Source: an uncultured Aliivibrio sp.
GTDB taxonomy: Bacteria; Pseudomonadota; Gammaproteobacteria; Enterobacterales; Vibrionaceae
Length of the DNA: 64,000 bases
Direction: 5' to 3'
Assembly: GCF_946479765.1 (NCBI RefSeq)
Contig: NZ_CAMLHO010000011.1
Span: 1 to 64,000, forward strand
The notes under the pieces are model-generated. The model searched no databases, was not told the origin of the DNA, and saw only the letters and a program-made list of their open reading frames with translations. This document shows positions 10,085 to 19,303 of this stretch, piece after piece. Made by a program: the position numbers and the translations under genes. Positions within the stretch are counted from its first letter, which is position 1. Each line of letters starts with the position of its first letter.

Positions 10085-10501
10085 TTACAACCCTTTAATT
10101 AAGTGCTCAACGGCTGCAATGACTTCATCATCAGAACAGTTCATACAAGTACCACGAGCAGGCATTGCATTAAATCCATTGATAGCATGATCTTTAAGTA
10201 CATCCATGCCTTTCGCTATACGAGGGGCCCAGTCAGCTGCATTTTGTGTTTTTGGTGCACCAGCTGCGCCAGTTGAATGGCATGCAATACAGAAAGTATT
10301 ATAAACTTGCTCTCCAGAGAGAGGTCCTGTTGGTTCTGCAACAACAGGGACATCACTTGCTAGATAAACTTGACCAACTGGCTTAATTCGTTCAGCAATT
10401 GCATCGTCAGAGTCACTTGCTGCAAAAGAAGTAGTTGAAAAAGTTAATGCAGCGACTGTTGCGATAATGATGTTACGAATCGATTTTTCCATAAAGCCCA
10501 C
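10085..10501 (-). CDS. Cytochrome c5 family protein
   Basis: The 138-residue protein has a signal peptide (hydrophobic IIIATVAALTFSTTSFA, residues 11-27, likely cleavage after AFA-type ending) and one haem-binding CIACH motif (71-75). Met113 is the probable sixth ligand, and the cysteine pair Cys119/Cys122 near the C terminus is the disulfide typical of cytochrome c5. It is a small periplasmic electron carrier, probably to terminal oxidases or other reductases. A GTG start at 10501 is six bases after GGGAG; an ATG at 10492 is an alternative. Confidence 0.88.
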   Translation of the reverse strand: MGFMEKSIRNIIIATVAALTFSTTSFAASDSDDAIAERIKPVGQVYLASDVPVVAEPTGPLSGEQVYNTFCIACHSTGAAGAPKTQNAADWAPRIAKGMDVLKDHAINGFNAMPARGTCMNCSDDEVIAAVEHLIKGL

Positions 10502-10721
10502 TTTATACTCCCAGTTATTATTATCGGCCTAAGGCCATTTTATAGTATTTATCGATTTTAAAACGTGCTTTGAAATACAGCTGAGTTAATTTCGTGTAAA
10601 TATTGAGTGAGTATATCTGCTTAAATTGTTGCAATAAACCACTAGGCCCAAAGAAAATGAGGATAAATAGCAAGGAATTGTCGAAAAAGAGACCAAACGA
10701 TAAAAAAAGTAAAAAAAACAC

Positions 10722-10750
10722 TAGACGGAGGTGGCTCATATCCGTATTAT
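10722..10750 (+). promoter_or_regulatory. Candidate promoter of the tRNA operon
   Basis: TAGACG (10722-10727, four of six matches to -35) and TATTAT (10745-10750, five of six to -10) are separated by exactly 17 bp. The tRNA-Arg 5' end lies 22 bp downstream. The region from 10502 to 10721 upstream holds no credible gene. Confidence 0.55.
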
Positions 10751-10771
10751 TCTTCTCCGCCGATAGGGTAT

Positions 10772-10848
<77 letters not shown>

Positions 10849-10892
10849 TCCGGAATAGAAATTAAAGGCACAGAAAAACGTAATAAAGTAGT

Positions 10893-10969
10893 GGTGGCTA
10901 TAGCTCAGTTGGTAGAGCCCTGGATTGTGATTCCGGTGGTCGCGAGTTCGAATCTCGTTAGCCACCCCA
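10893..10969 (+). tRNA. tRNA-His (anticodon GTG), copy 1
   Basis: A 77-nt cloverleaf, counting the extra G at -1 that is diagnostic of tRNA-His (10893). Acceptor GTGGCTA pairs with TAGCCAC, the anticodon loop TTGTGAT carries GTG, the T-arm has GTTCGAATC, and CCA is encoded. It is identical to copy 2 at 11164. Confidence 0.97.
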
Positions 10970-11045
10970 TTAATTTTAAGGTAACTTAGTAAATAAGGTT
11001 CCCTTTTTTGATTCAAGTAACATCCCAAGAATCAAATAAAAAACT

Positions 11046-11122
<77 letters not shown>

Positions 11123-11163
11123 CTATTTCAATAATCGCAATAGCGGTTATATAAAAAGTTAGT

Positions 11164-11240
11164 GGTGGCTATAGCTCAGTTGGTAGAGCCCTGGATTGTG
11201 ATTCCGGTGGTCGCGAGTTCGAATCTCGTTAGCCACCCCA
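11164..11240 (+). tRNA. tRNA-His (anticodon GTG), copy 2
   Basis: An exact copy of the tRNA-His at 10893-10969, displaced by 271 bp as part of the tandem duplication. Confidence 0.97.
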
Positions 11241-11316
11241 TTAATTTTAAGGTAACTTAGTAAATAAGGTTCCCTTTTTTGATTCAAGTAACATCCCAAG
11301 AATCAAATAAAAAACT

Positions 11317-11393
<77 letters not shown>

Positions 11394-11396
11394 CCT

Positions 11397-11430
11397 TTAA
11401 AAGCCTCGTCAGAAATGACGAGGCTTTTTT
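11397..11430 (+). terminator. Terminator of the tRNA operon
   Basis: AAAGCCTCGTCA pairs with TGACGAGGCTTT around a short GAAA loop and is followed by T6, immediately after the last tRNA. Confidence 0.93.
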
Positions 11431-11951
11431 CATTTCTGCGTTATATTATTCTAACCTTCATCACAGAATCGCTATTTTACGTTGTGATTTATTCCAGAAT
11501 TCAACGCCACTTCTACAAGTCCCTATGACTTAGTTTTACGCTTCTTTTGATAGCTTATACTGGTTATTAATTAATTTGCTGTTATAAAACTCTGAGGTTA
11601 ATCACATACTCCAATTAATGCATTACTTCAAATGTTAAAATAAGTTATGTCTATTTATCTAAAGTACCTGATATTTTAGATTGATATGTTATTTATTAAA
11701 TTATTAGTAACTCTATGTTTTATTTTAATTTTATATTCTTATCTAATAGTAGAATATATTAATTGATGTTGCTCTAAGTGACTTTTTATTCAATTTAATT
11801 ACATATATTAGTTTTATACTCTTTGATTGTTGCTTTTTTGTGAATAATTGACTACATTGGTGTCCTAATCAGGTTACAGTATTTATCGCTGTTTCGAATG
11901 GAATCAATATACAGACAGGGCAGGATGCTGCCGAGTAGTCGGAGTCTGATA
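11431..11951. other. 520-bp AT-rich intergenic region upstream of the peptide transporter operon
   Basis: No gene with a ribosome site is visible. The stretch is very AT-rich from about 11560 to 11840. A TTGACT at 11848-11853 could be a -35 element for the downstream operon, but no good -10 lies at the right distance. A 26-codon hydrophobic reading frame at 11686-11766 has no ribosome site and is not called. Confidence 0.5.
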
Positions 11952-13667
11952 ATGTCACTTTTAGAAGTTAAAAATTTACGTATCGAGTATCCATCTCGTC
12001 ATGGGGTACATGCCGCAGTTAAATCATTGTCGTTTTCGATAGAGCGCGGTGAGATTGTCGGTGTTGTTGGTGAATCTGGTGCTGGCAAGTCAACCGTCGG
12101 TAATGCGGTGATTGATTTATTAAGCCCCCCTGGTGTTATTGCTGGTGGTGAGGTTTTTCTTGATGGAGAGAAAGTATCAGGTCTAACCGCAGAGGAGATG
12201 CGTAAAGTTAGAGGTTCTAAAATTGGTTTTATTTTTCAAGATCCAATGACCTCGTTAAACCCTTTATTTACAGTTGAACAACAGTTAACAGAAACCATTC
12301 ATGCTAACTTAAAAATGTCATCTCAAGAGGCCTACGATCGAGCATTGTCTTTGATGGAGCAAGTAGGTATTCCGCAACCAGAAAACCGCTTAAAACAATA
12401 CCCACACCAATTTTCAGGCGGTATGAGGCAGCGTGTTGTTATTGCTATTGCATTAGCAGGTGAACCTGACCTTATTATTGCCGATGAGCCAACAACAGCG
12501 CTTGATGTTTCAATTCAAGATCAAATCTTAAGTCTTATTCGAGATCTTTGCGTTAAGAAAAACGTAGGGTGCATGCTTGTTACTCATGATATGGGTGTGG
12601 TATCGAACGTAACGGACAAAGTTGCCGTGATGTATCGTGGTGATTTGGTTGAGTTTGGTAAAACAGAGAAAGTGTTAGGCGACCCAGACCATTCATACAC
12701 ACGTAGCTTAATCTCAGCCGTTCCACGCTCAGACATTAAATTAGATCGCTTCCCATTAGTGAGTTATATCGAAGAAGCGGTTCAGCATGAGCCGATTGAT
12801 GTAAAAAATCACTGGTTAGGCCAAAGCCAAGATCAACGAGAATATTCAGGTCCTTTATTAAAAGTAGATAATGTAAGCCTCCGCTTTGTGACCAAAGATT
12901 CAATGTTTGAAAGTCGTAGAGAGTATGTTCAGGCTTCAGATAATGTGAACTTTGAAATACATGAAGGGGAAACATTTGGTCTGGTAGGTGAGTCAGGCTC
13001 TGGTAAATCAACCATTGCTCGAATTATCACAGGGCTATACCCGCCGGATTCAGGCTCAATCACTTTTGAAGGTATTGATCTTACAGCACTTAAATCTGAA
13101 AAAGAACGTCGTCCGATGCGTCGTCAAATGCAAATGGTTTTCCAGAATCCATATACATCAATGAATCCACGCATGAAAATCTTCGATATTATTGCAGAGC
13201 CGATCCGTTTTCATAAATTAACGCGCTCAGAATCAGAAACGCAACAGATCGTTAATGATCTTTTGGATCATGTCGGTTTAGGCAGAATGGCCGCATTGAA
13301 ATACCCTCATGAGTTTTCTGGTGGTCAGCGTCAGCGTATTTCAATTGCTCGTGCATTGGCAACACGTCCACGTCTATTAATTTGTGATGAGCCAACCTCT
13401 GCATTGGATGTGTCAGTTCAAGCACAAATCCTGAATCTATTGAAAGATTTACAAGATGAGTTAAATCTAACCATGTTGTTTATTAGTCACGATTTACCGG
13501 TTATTCGTCAAATGTGTGATCGTGTTGGTGTAATGAAGATGGGTCAATTATTAGAAGTCGCCCCTACAGAAAATCTGTATACCAACCCACAGCATGAATA
13601 CAGCCAGAAATTAATTTCGCTTATGCCTGAATTTAAAGGCTTGAGAGATCACCTAACAGCGGTATAA
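11952..13667 (+). CDS. Peptide ABC transporter, fused double ATPase (DppD-DppF type)
   Basis: One polypeptide (571 residues from ATG 11952) carries two complete ABC ATPase domains. The first has Walker A GESGAGKS (40-47), signature FSGGMRQRV and Walker B LIIADEPT; the second has [17 protein letters not shown] and LLICDEPT. It powers uptake with the two permeases and binding protein encoded just downstream. The fusion is like YejF and GsiA, whereas Dpp/Opp systems often use two separate proteins. The chosen ATG follows a CGGAG box; an in-frame ATG at 11898 would add 18 residues without a clear ribosome site. Confidence 0.92.
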   Translation: MSLLEVKNLRIEYPSRHGVHAAVKSLSFSIERGEIVGVVGESGAGKSTVGNAVIDLLSPPGVIAGGEVFLDGEKVSGLTAEEMRKVRGSKIGFIFQDPMTSLNPLFTVEQQLTETIHANLKMSSQEAYDRALSLMEQVGIPQPENRLKQYPHQFSGGMRQRVVIAIALAGEPDLIIADEPTTALDVSIQDQILSLIRDLCVKKNVGCMLVTHDMGVVSNVTDKVAVMYRGDLVEFGKTEKVLGDPDHSYTRSLISAVPRSDIKLDRFPLVSYIEEAVQHEPIDVKNHWLGQSQDQREYSGPLLKVDNVSLRFVTKDSMFESRREYVQASDNVNFEIHEGETFGLVGESGSGKSTIARIITGLYPPDSGSITFEGIDLTALKSEKERRPMRRQMQMVFQNPYTSMNPRMKIFDIIAEPIRFHKLTRSESETQQIVNDLLDHVGLGRMAALKYPHEFSGGQRQRISIARALATRPRLLICDEPTSALDVSVQAQILNLLKDLQDELNLTMLFISHDLPVIRQMCDRVGVMKMGQLLEVAPTENLYTNPQHEYSQKLISLMPEFKGLRDHLTAV

Positions 13668-13730
13668 ACCGTCTAATAATAAATAAAATCCAACAAACTA
13701 GGGATTGATTCCCGCATAAGGAGTTATGCA

Positions 13731-15284
13731 ATGAAAACCATAAAGACCAAATTGGCTATCGCGCTTATGGCTGCCGGCCTAAGTTTTAGTGCAGCAGCAG
13801 CTGACATTACCGTTGCTTATGATGCCGATCCAGTATCGCTTGATCCACATGAGCAATTGTCTGGCGGTACACTACAACTTTCTCATATGGTGTTTGATCC
13901 CCTAGTGCGTTATACGCAAGAGTTCGATTTTGAACCACGTCTTGCGGAAAAGTGGGAACGTATTGATGAAAAAACATTCCGTTTTAATTTACGTAAAGGC
14001 GTTAAATTTCATTCAGGTAATGAAATGACGGCTGACGATGTGGTTTGGACATTTGATCGCCTAAAAGACTCACCTGATTTTAAAGCGATTTTCGAACCGT
14101 ATGAAAAACTAGTAAAAATTGATGATTACACAGTAGAACTTATCTCTAAAGGCGCTTATCCGCTTGTACTACAAACAGCAACATACCTTTTCCCAATGGA
14201 CAGTAAGTTCTATTCTGGCAAAACGGAAGATGGCAAAAATAAATCTGAAATCGTAAAACACGGTAATTCATTCGCTTCAACGCACATCTCAGGTACTGGT
14301 CCATTTGTTGTTAAATCTCGTGAACAAGGCGTAAAAGTTGTTTTTGATCGCTTTGATGGTTACTGGGATAAAAATTCTCCAGGTAACGTCGATGAACTAA
14401 CTCTTGTTCCAATTAAAGAAAATGCGACACGTGTTGCTGCACTTCTTTCTGGTGATGTAGATGTTATCGCTCCAGTGGCACCAAATGACCATAAGCGAGT
14501 GAAAAACACCAAAGGTATCGATTTAGTAACGCTACCAGGTACTCGTTTAATTTCGTTCCAAATGAATCAAACAAGTAACGAAGCATTGAAAGATGTTCGT
14601 GTTCGCCAAGCGATTGTTCATGCAATTAATAACGAAGGTATCGTTAAAAAAATCATGAAGGGTTTTGCTACAGCAGCTGGTCAACAAGGGCCGTCTGGCT
14701 ATGCTGGTTATGATGCTGACTTAGTACCGCGTTACGATCTTAAGAAAGCAAAAGAGCTGATGAAAGAAGCGGGTTACGAGAATGGTTTCAAACTTAGCAT
14801 GATGGCGCCAAACAACCGTTATGTAAATGATGCGAAGATTGCTCAAGCCGCCGCCGCAATGCTATCTAAAATCGGCATTAAAGTGGACCTGAAAACATTA
14901 CCAAAAGCGCAATACTGGCCTGAGTTTGATCTGTGTTCAGCAGACATGATGATGATTGGTTGGCACTCAGATACAGAAGATTCAGCAAACTTCTCTGAGT
15001 TCCTAACAATGACTCGTAATGAAGAGACAGGTAAAGGTCAGTACAACTGTGGTCACTACTCAAACCCAGAAGTTGACCGTTTAGTAGAAGCGGCAAATGT
15101 AGAAACAGATCCTGCTAAACGTAGTCAAATGCTAAAAACAGTAGAAGACACGCTGTATAACGACGCGGCGTTTGTTCCACTGCATTGGCAAAACCTCGCA
15201 TGGGGCGCGAAATCTAACATTGATATCAAACCAATCGTAAATGCAATGGAATACCCATACTTTGGCGATCTAGTTGTTAAGTAA
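13731..15284 (+). CDS. Periplasmic substrate-binding protein of the peptide ABC transporter (SBP family 5)
   Basis: The 517-residue precursor has a clear signal peptide (MKTIKTKLAIALMAAGLSFS, cleavage probably after the AAAA run near residue 24). The mature start ITVAYDADPVSLDPHEQLSGG and the segment RLAEKWERIDEKTFRFNLRKGVKFH are typical of the DppA/OppA family 5 binding proteins. It captures di- or oligopeptides in the periplasm and hands them to the permeases. A stable hairpin follows the stop codon, consistent with higher amounts of this mRNA part than of the permease part. The actual ligand is not readable. Confidence 0.92.
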   Translation: MKTIKTKLAIALMAAGLSFSAAAADITVAYDADPVSLDPHEQLSGGTLQLSHMVFDPLVRYTQEFDFEPRLAEKWERIDEKTFRFNLRKGVKFHSGNEMTADDVVWTFDRLKDSPDFKAIFEPYEKLVKIDDYTVELISKGAYPLVLQTATYLFPMDSKFYSGKTEDGKNKSEIVKHGNSFASTHISGTGPFVVKSREQGVKVVFDRFDGYWDKNSPGNVDELTLVPIKENATRVAALLSGDVDVIAPVAPNDHKRVKNTKGIDLVTLPGTRLISFQMNQTSNEALKDVRVRQAIVHAINNEGIVKKIMKGFATAAGQQGPSGYAGYDADLVPRYDLKKAKELMKEAGYENGFKLSMMAPNNRYVNDAKIAQAAAAMLSKIGIKVDLKTLPKAQYWPEFDLCSADMMMIGWHSDTEDSANFSEFLTMTRNEETGKGQYNCGHYSNPEVDRLVEAANVETDPAKRSQMLKTVEDTLYNDAAFVPLHWQNLAWGAKSNIDIKPIVNAMEYPYFGDLVVK

Positions 15285-15295
15285 CTGTCTGTAAA

Positions 15296-15324
15296 AAGGT
15301 TGTCCTGACATTCAGGGCAACCTT
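15296..15324 (+). promoter_or_regulatory. Intra-operon hairpin between binding protein and permease genes
   Basis: A 13-bp stem (15296-15308 with 15312-15324, one G-T pair) with a 3-base loop lacks a proper T-run. It starts 11 bp after the binding-protein stop. Such hairpins often stabilise the upstream mRNA or partly attenuate, giving more binding protein than permease (inference). Confidence 0.7.
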
Positions 15325-15426
15325 GTATTTGTCATAAGAGCTCCATTGATAAAAAAGTAATACCAACAATTTGTTAGATATGGATATATTTTCTATATCA
15401 TTTTTAGGATTAAGAGGGGACAAGGA

Positions 15427-16404
15427 ATGTTTACGTTTCTGGTCAAGCGCCTGTTTCAGGCTCTGATAGTGATGTTTGTGATCAGTCTGGTTGCGTTTTC
15501 CATTCAAGATAACTTGGGTGACCCGTTACGTGAATTGGTTGGACAATCAGTGTCAGAAGCAGAGCGTCAAGCTCTGAGAGATGATTTAGGGTTAAATGAC
15601 CCATTTGTCACAAAGTATACTCGTTTTATTACTAATGCGGTTCAAGGTGACTTGGGTACGTCTTATTTCTTTAAAAAACCAGCGGTTGAGGTCATTCTTG
15701 ATAAGCTCGTTGCCACACTTGAATTGGTGTTGGGCTCAGCAATTATCATTATATTTCTCTCGATCCCTCTTGGCGTATATTCAGCGATTCATCCAAAAAG
15801 TTTTTTTACTAAAGCAATTATGGCGTTCAGCAGTATTGGTATTTCAATACCTGTCTTTTTAACAGCAATAATGCTGATGTATGTGTTTTCTATTGAGTTA
15901 AATTGGTTACCGTCTTATGGGCGAGGAGAGACCTATAATTTACTTGGTTGGGAATCTGGATTCTTTACTCTTGATGGCTTGGCGCATTTAGTATTGCCAT
16001 GTGTTTCTCTTGCCTCAATTATGCTGCCTTTATTTATTCGTTTGGTTCGCTCAGAAATGATTGAAGTTTTGAGCTCTGAATACATTAAGTTTGCAAAAGC
16101 GAAAGGAATATCAAGCAATAAAATTTATTATCAACACGCGTTAAAAAATACAATGTTACCTGTTCTAACGGTAGGTGGGGTGCAGATTGGTACTATGGTC
16201 GCTTATACGATTTTGACTGAAACGGTATTCCAATGGCCGGGTACTGGTTTCTTATTTTTAGAAGCGATTAACCGTGTGGATACACCATTGATTACGGCTT
16301 ACGTTATTTTTGTGGGATTGATTTTCGTTGTGACTAACACCATTGTCGATTTGTTATATGGATTAATTAACCCAACAGTAGATATAACAGGGAAAGGAGC
16401 GTAA
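15427..16404 (+). CDS. Peptide ABC transporter permease (DppB type)
   Basis: The 325-residue membrane protein starts with the typical DppB opening (FLVKRLFQALIVMFVISLVAFS) and has about six TM segments. The C-terminal half has the binding-protein-dependent transport EAA loop (near 215-235, YIKFAKAKGISSNKIYYQHALKN region), which contacts the ATPase. The segment DLGLNDPFVTKYTRFI is characteristic of this subfamily. The ATG follows AGGGGACAAGGA. The next permease gene starts 2 bp after its stop, indicating translational coupling. Confidence 0.93.
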   Translation: MFTFLVKRLFQALIVMFVISLVAFSIQDNLGDPLRELVGQSVSEAERQALRDDLGLNDPFVTKYTRFITNAVQGDLGTSYFFKKPAVEVILDKLVATLELVLGSAIIIIFLSIPLGVYSAIHPKSFFTKAIMAFSSIGISIPVFLTAIMLMYVFSIELNWLPSYGRGETYNLLGWESGFFTLDGLAHLVLPCVSLASIMLPLFIRLVRSEMIEVLSSEYIKFAKAKGISSNKIYYQHALKNTMLPVLTVGGVQIGTMVAYTILTETVFQWPGTGFLFLEAINRVDTPLITAYVIFVGLIFVVTNTIVDLLYGLINPTVDITGKGA

Positions 16405-16406
16405 TC

Positions 16407-17348
16407 ATGAATACTACAACTAACCACGTTCCAACACGTTGGGAGCGATTTAAGTCATCGGATTTTCTGTACTATTTTTTACGTGATAAAGTCGCAATGT
16501 TTAGCTTTGCTGTCTTTATGGTGTTTGTCTTAGGTGCGTTTTTATCACCAGTATTGGCACCAAGCAATCCATACGATTTAAGTGCTATTGATATTATGGA
16601 TTCAGAGCTACCTCCATCTTGGATGGAAGAGGGCGATGAACGTTTTCTATTAGGTACAGATGACCAAGGACGTGATGTATTGTCGACCATTCTTTATGGT
16701 TCTCGTTTATCACTGACGATTGGTTTCTTAGCGGTGGCTGTACAGCTTACATTAGGTATCGTTATTGGTTTATCAGCGGGCTACTTTGGTGGTCGAATTG
16801 ATAGTTTCTTAATGCGATTTGCCGATGTTCAATTATCTTTCTCTACCATGATGGTGGCGATTATTGTCTCTGCGATTTTTAAAGCCAGTTTTGGTACTGA
16901 GTTTTTTAGTCAGTACGCCGTTATCATGCTTGTGGTTATTATCGGGGTTGCAGAATGGCCACAGTATGCTCGTACTATTCGAGCTTCCGTATTAGCTGAG
17001 AAGCAGAAGGAGTATGTAGAAGCTGCAAAAGTGATGGGTTTCCGTTCACCACGTATTATGTTTCGTCATATTCTTCCTAATTGCTTATCGCCGATTTTGG
17101 TTATCTCAACGGTACAGATTGCGAATGCGATCATGTCAGAAGCTGCATTGTCTTTCTTAGGTTTAGGCCTACCGGTAGACCAACCTTCATTAGGGTCGTT
17201 AATCAGTATCGGGTTTAATTATATTTTCTCTGGTTCGTGGTGGATTACCGCATTCCCTGGGCTAGTTTTGGTTACTTTAGTCTTGGTAATTAATTTACTT
17301 GGTGATTGGTTAAGAGATGTATTTAATCCTAAAATCTATAAAGGTTAA
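16407..17348 (+). CDS. Peptide ABC transporter permease (DppC type)
   Basis: The 313-residue protein has an N-terminal cytoplasmic tail, TM1 (MFSFAVFMVFVLGAFLSPVL), the DppC signature FLLGTDDQGRDVLSTILYGSR (near 80-100) and an EAA loop (EYVEAAKVMGFRSPRIMFRHILPN near 200-222). It pairs with the upstream permease to form the translocation channel. It is the last gene of the four-gene operon ATPase, binding protein, permease, permease, and is followed by a terminator at 17364. Confidence 0.93.
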   Translation: MNTTTNHVPTRWERFKSSDFLYYFLRDKVAMFSFAVFMVFVLGAFLSPVLAPSNPYDLSAIDIMDSELPPSWMEEGDERFLLGTDDQGRDVLSTILYGSRLSLTIGFLAVAVQLTLGIVIGLSAGYFGGRIDSFLMRFADVQLSFSTMMVAIIVSAIFKASFGTEFFSQYAVIMLVVIIGVAEWPQYARTIRASVLAEKQKEYVEAAKVMGFRSPRIMFRHILPNCLSPILVISTVQIANAIMSEAALSFLGLGLPVDQPSLGSLISIGFNYIFSGSWWITAFPGLVLVTLVLVINLLGDWLRDVFNPKIYKG

Positions 17349-17363
17349 CCATAGCTAATTAAT

Positions 17364-17395
17364 AAAAAGCGATGATTTAGTCATCGCTTTTTTTT
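17364..17395 (+). terminator. Terminator of the peptide transporter operon
   Basis: AAAAAGCGATGA (17364-17375) pairs with TCATCGCTTTTT (17381-17392), loop TTTAG, followed by more T residues. Confidence 0.93.
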
Positions 17396-17414
17396 CACCT
17401 GTGAAACATGAACA

Positions 17415-17576
17415 ATGTCTTACAAAGGCGAGTATTTAGCTTGTTTTGTTGTTTTATGGGCTAATTTACTGCTTTTACTGCTTTTACTGCTTTTACTGCT
17501 TTTACTGCTTTTACTGCTTTTACTGCTTTTACTGGTAATAATTTGCTCAGTTGTTAGGATCATAGGGTGTGTTTAA
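17415..17576 (+). CDS. Candidate poly-leucine membrane microprotein containing the 9-bp repeat
   Basis: An ATG at 17415 opens a 53-codon frame. The N terminus reads MSYKGEYLACFVVLWANLL. Seven copies of CTT-TTA-CTG then add 21 leucines, and the tail is VIICSVVRIIGCV before TAA. The hydrophobic run exceeds 40 residues, twice a normal membrane span. The repeat unit is three codons long, so copy-number changes keep the frame. Against it: no clear ribosome site is seen, and a strong terminator ends only 20 bp upstream, so a transcript would need its own start or read-through. I do not recognise a family; the frame may be fortuitous. Confidence 0.35.
   Translation: MSYKGEYLACFVVLWANLLLLLLLLLLLLLLLLLLLLLLLVIICSVVRIIGCV
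17472..17534. repeat. Tandem 9-bp repeat, seven perfect copies
   Basis: CTTTTACTG occurs seven times head to tail, preceded by a degenerate copy (AATTTACTG at 17463-17471). Perfect short tandem repeats change copy number by slippage. It lies about 105 bp upstream of the BCCT transporter start, so it could sit in its promoter or leader region, or encode leucines in the frame at 17415. Confidence 0.97.
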
Positions 17577-17639
17577 ATATTTTAAAGTGAGTATTTGAAT
17601 TAAACCAAAACAGAGAGCTAAGGCTCGAAGTGAGGAATA

Positions 17640-19220
17640 ATGAGTAGAAATAAGGACAAGTACAGTATAGATAACACCGATTATACTGTTGGACAGGATA
17701 ACGTTCAAAAATGGGGATTGGATATTCATAATACCGTATTTGGTATTAGTGCTGGTTTAATTGCACTCTTCTTAATAGCGGTAGCAGTGACAGATCCAGA
17801 AACTGCGAAAACAGTGTTAAATGGTTTAAAATCACAAATTATCAATGCATTTGATGGTTTGTTTATGTGGTCTGCGAATATCTTTGTGATTTTCTGCTTA
17901 GCATTGATAGTGTCTCCATTTGGTAAGATCCGCCTTGGTGGTGATAAGGCAAAACCAGATTATTCTATGATCTCTTGGATTGCGATGCTATTTGCCGCAG
18001 GCATGGGTATCGGTCTTATGTTCTGGGGTGTAGCTGAACCGGTTGCTTACTTTACTGGTTGGTTTGGAACGCCATTAGGGGTTGAAGCTTATACTCCAGA
18101 AGCAAGACAACTGGCACTTGGTGCGACCATGTTCCACTGGGGTATTCATCCGTGGGCTATTTATGGTGTCGTCGCTTTATCTCTGGCCTTCTTTTCTTAC
18201 AATAAAGGCTTACCGCTTTCTATGCGTTCAATCTTCTATCCAATTTTAGGGGATCGTACATGGGGGTGGCCTGGTCACATTGTTGATATTCTTGCCGTTC
18301 TTGCTACCTTATTTGGTCTTGCGACTTCTTTAGGTCTTGGTGCTCAACAAGCAGCAAGTGGTTTCCAGCATGTGTTTGGTATTGAAGGTGGCTTAGGTTT
18401 ACAAGTCGCGATTATTTTCATTGTTACGTTACTTGCTGTTGTTTCGGTAATGCGTGGTATTGATGGTGGTGTAAAAATCATCAGTAATATTAATATGATC
18501 ATTGCGATAGTGTTGGTTGCTTTTGTTGCTTTAGTTACCTTTGCGGTTTCTATGGGTACGATTCCAACAACGATCATCGGTTATATTGAAAATATTATTC
18601 CACTGAGTAATCCAAGTGGTCGTGATGATGAAGCGTGGATGCACGGTTGGACAGTGACTTACTGGGCGTGGTGGATTTCATGGTCTCCATTTGTCGGTAT
18701 GTTCATTGCTCGTGTATCCCGTGGACGTACAGTTCGTGAATTCTTGATTGCGGTATTAGTCGTACCAACCGTCTTTACTGTGCTGTGGATGTCTACTTTT
18801 GGTGGCGTTGCGATTGATCAAATTATCAATAATGTTGGCACATTAGGGACTGATGGATTAACCGACGTCTCTCTTGCGATGTTCCAAATGTTTGATGCGC
18901 TTCCTATGGGCAACATTTTATCTATGATTGCTGTTGTTCTGGTGTTGGTGTTTTTTATTACCTCATCGGATTCAGGCTCGCTGGTTATCGATAGTATTAC
19001 CGCTGGTGGTAAAGTTGATGCGCCAATTCCACAACGTGTTTTTTGGGCGTTTATGGAAGGGGCGATTGCCGTTGCTTTATTATGGGTTGGTGGAACACAA
19101 GCGGTTGAAGCGCTTCAGGCGGGTGCAATTTCTACCGCCCTGCCGTTTACTATTATTCTATTAGTGATGTGCGTCAGCTTGTTGATGGGCATGAGAACAG
19201 AGAAACATAATCGTTCTTAA
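17640..19220 (+). CDS. BCCT-family transporter (glycine betaine/choline/carnitine type)
   Basis: The 526-residue protein has about 12 TM segments and BCCT hallmarks: the glycine-rich AAGMGIGLMFWGVAEPV (near 120-136) and the tryptophan-rich substrate site YWAWWISW at 341-348 with the following SPFVGMFIARVSRGRT. It should import betaine-like solutes with sodium or protons, usually for osmoprotection. A conserved SSDSGSLVIDSI segment lies near 442-453. The ATG follows GTGAGGAATA at good spacing. It is monocistronic, between a 9-bp repeat region and a terminator. The exact substrate cannot be told. Confidence 0.93.
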   Translation: MSRNKDKYSIDNTDYTVGQDNVQKWGLDIHNTVFGISAGLIALFLIAVAVTDPETAKTVLNGLKSQIINAFDGLFMWSANIFVIFCLALIVSPFGKIRLGGDKAKPDYSMISWIAMLFAAGMGIGLMFWGVAEPVAYFTGWFGTPLGVEAYTPEARQLALGATMFHWGIHPWAIYGVVALSLAFFSYNKGLPLSMRSIFYPILGDRTWGWPGHIVDILAVLATLFGLATSLGLGAQQAASGFQHVFGIEGGLGLQVAIIFIVTLLAVVSVMRGIDGGVKIISNINMIIAIVLVAFVALVTFAVSMGTIPTTIIGYIENIIPLSNPSGRDDEAWMHGWTVTYWAWWISWSPFVGMFIARVSRGRTVREFLIAVLVVPTVFTVLWMSTFGGVAIDQIINNVGTLGTDGLTDVSLAMFQMFDALPMGNILSMIAVVLVLVFFITSSDSGSLVIDSITAGGKVDAPIPQRVFWAFMEGAIAVALLWVGGTQAVEALQAGAISTALPFTIILLVMCVSLLMGMRTEKHNRS

Positions 19221-19240
19221 TGTTTGAGTCACTGATAAAT

Positions 19241-19279
19241 AAAAAGCCGATGAGGATTATTATCTTCATCGGCTTTTTT
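19241..19279. terminator. Bidirectional terminator between BCCT gene and exonuclease gene
   Basis: AAAAAGCCGATGA (19241-19253) pairs with TCATCGGCTTTTT (19266-19278), with a 12-base loop; A- and T-runs on both sides serve the two convergent genes. Confidence 0.92.
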
Positions 19280-19303
19280 ATTGATTGCGGTTTGTATGCT
19301 TAA

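Noticed and set aside
11686..11766. 26-codon hydrophobic frame MLFIKLLVTL...
   Set aside because: No ribosome site and very AT-rich context; composition explains the hydrophobicity.
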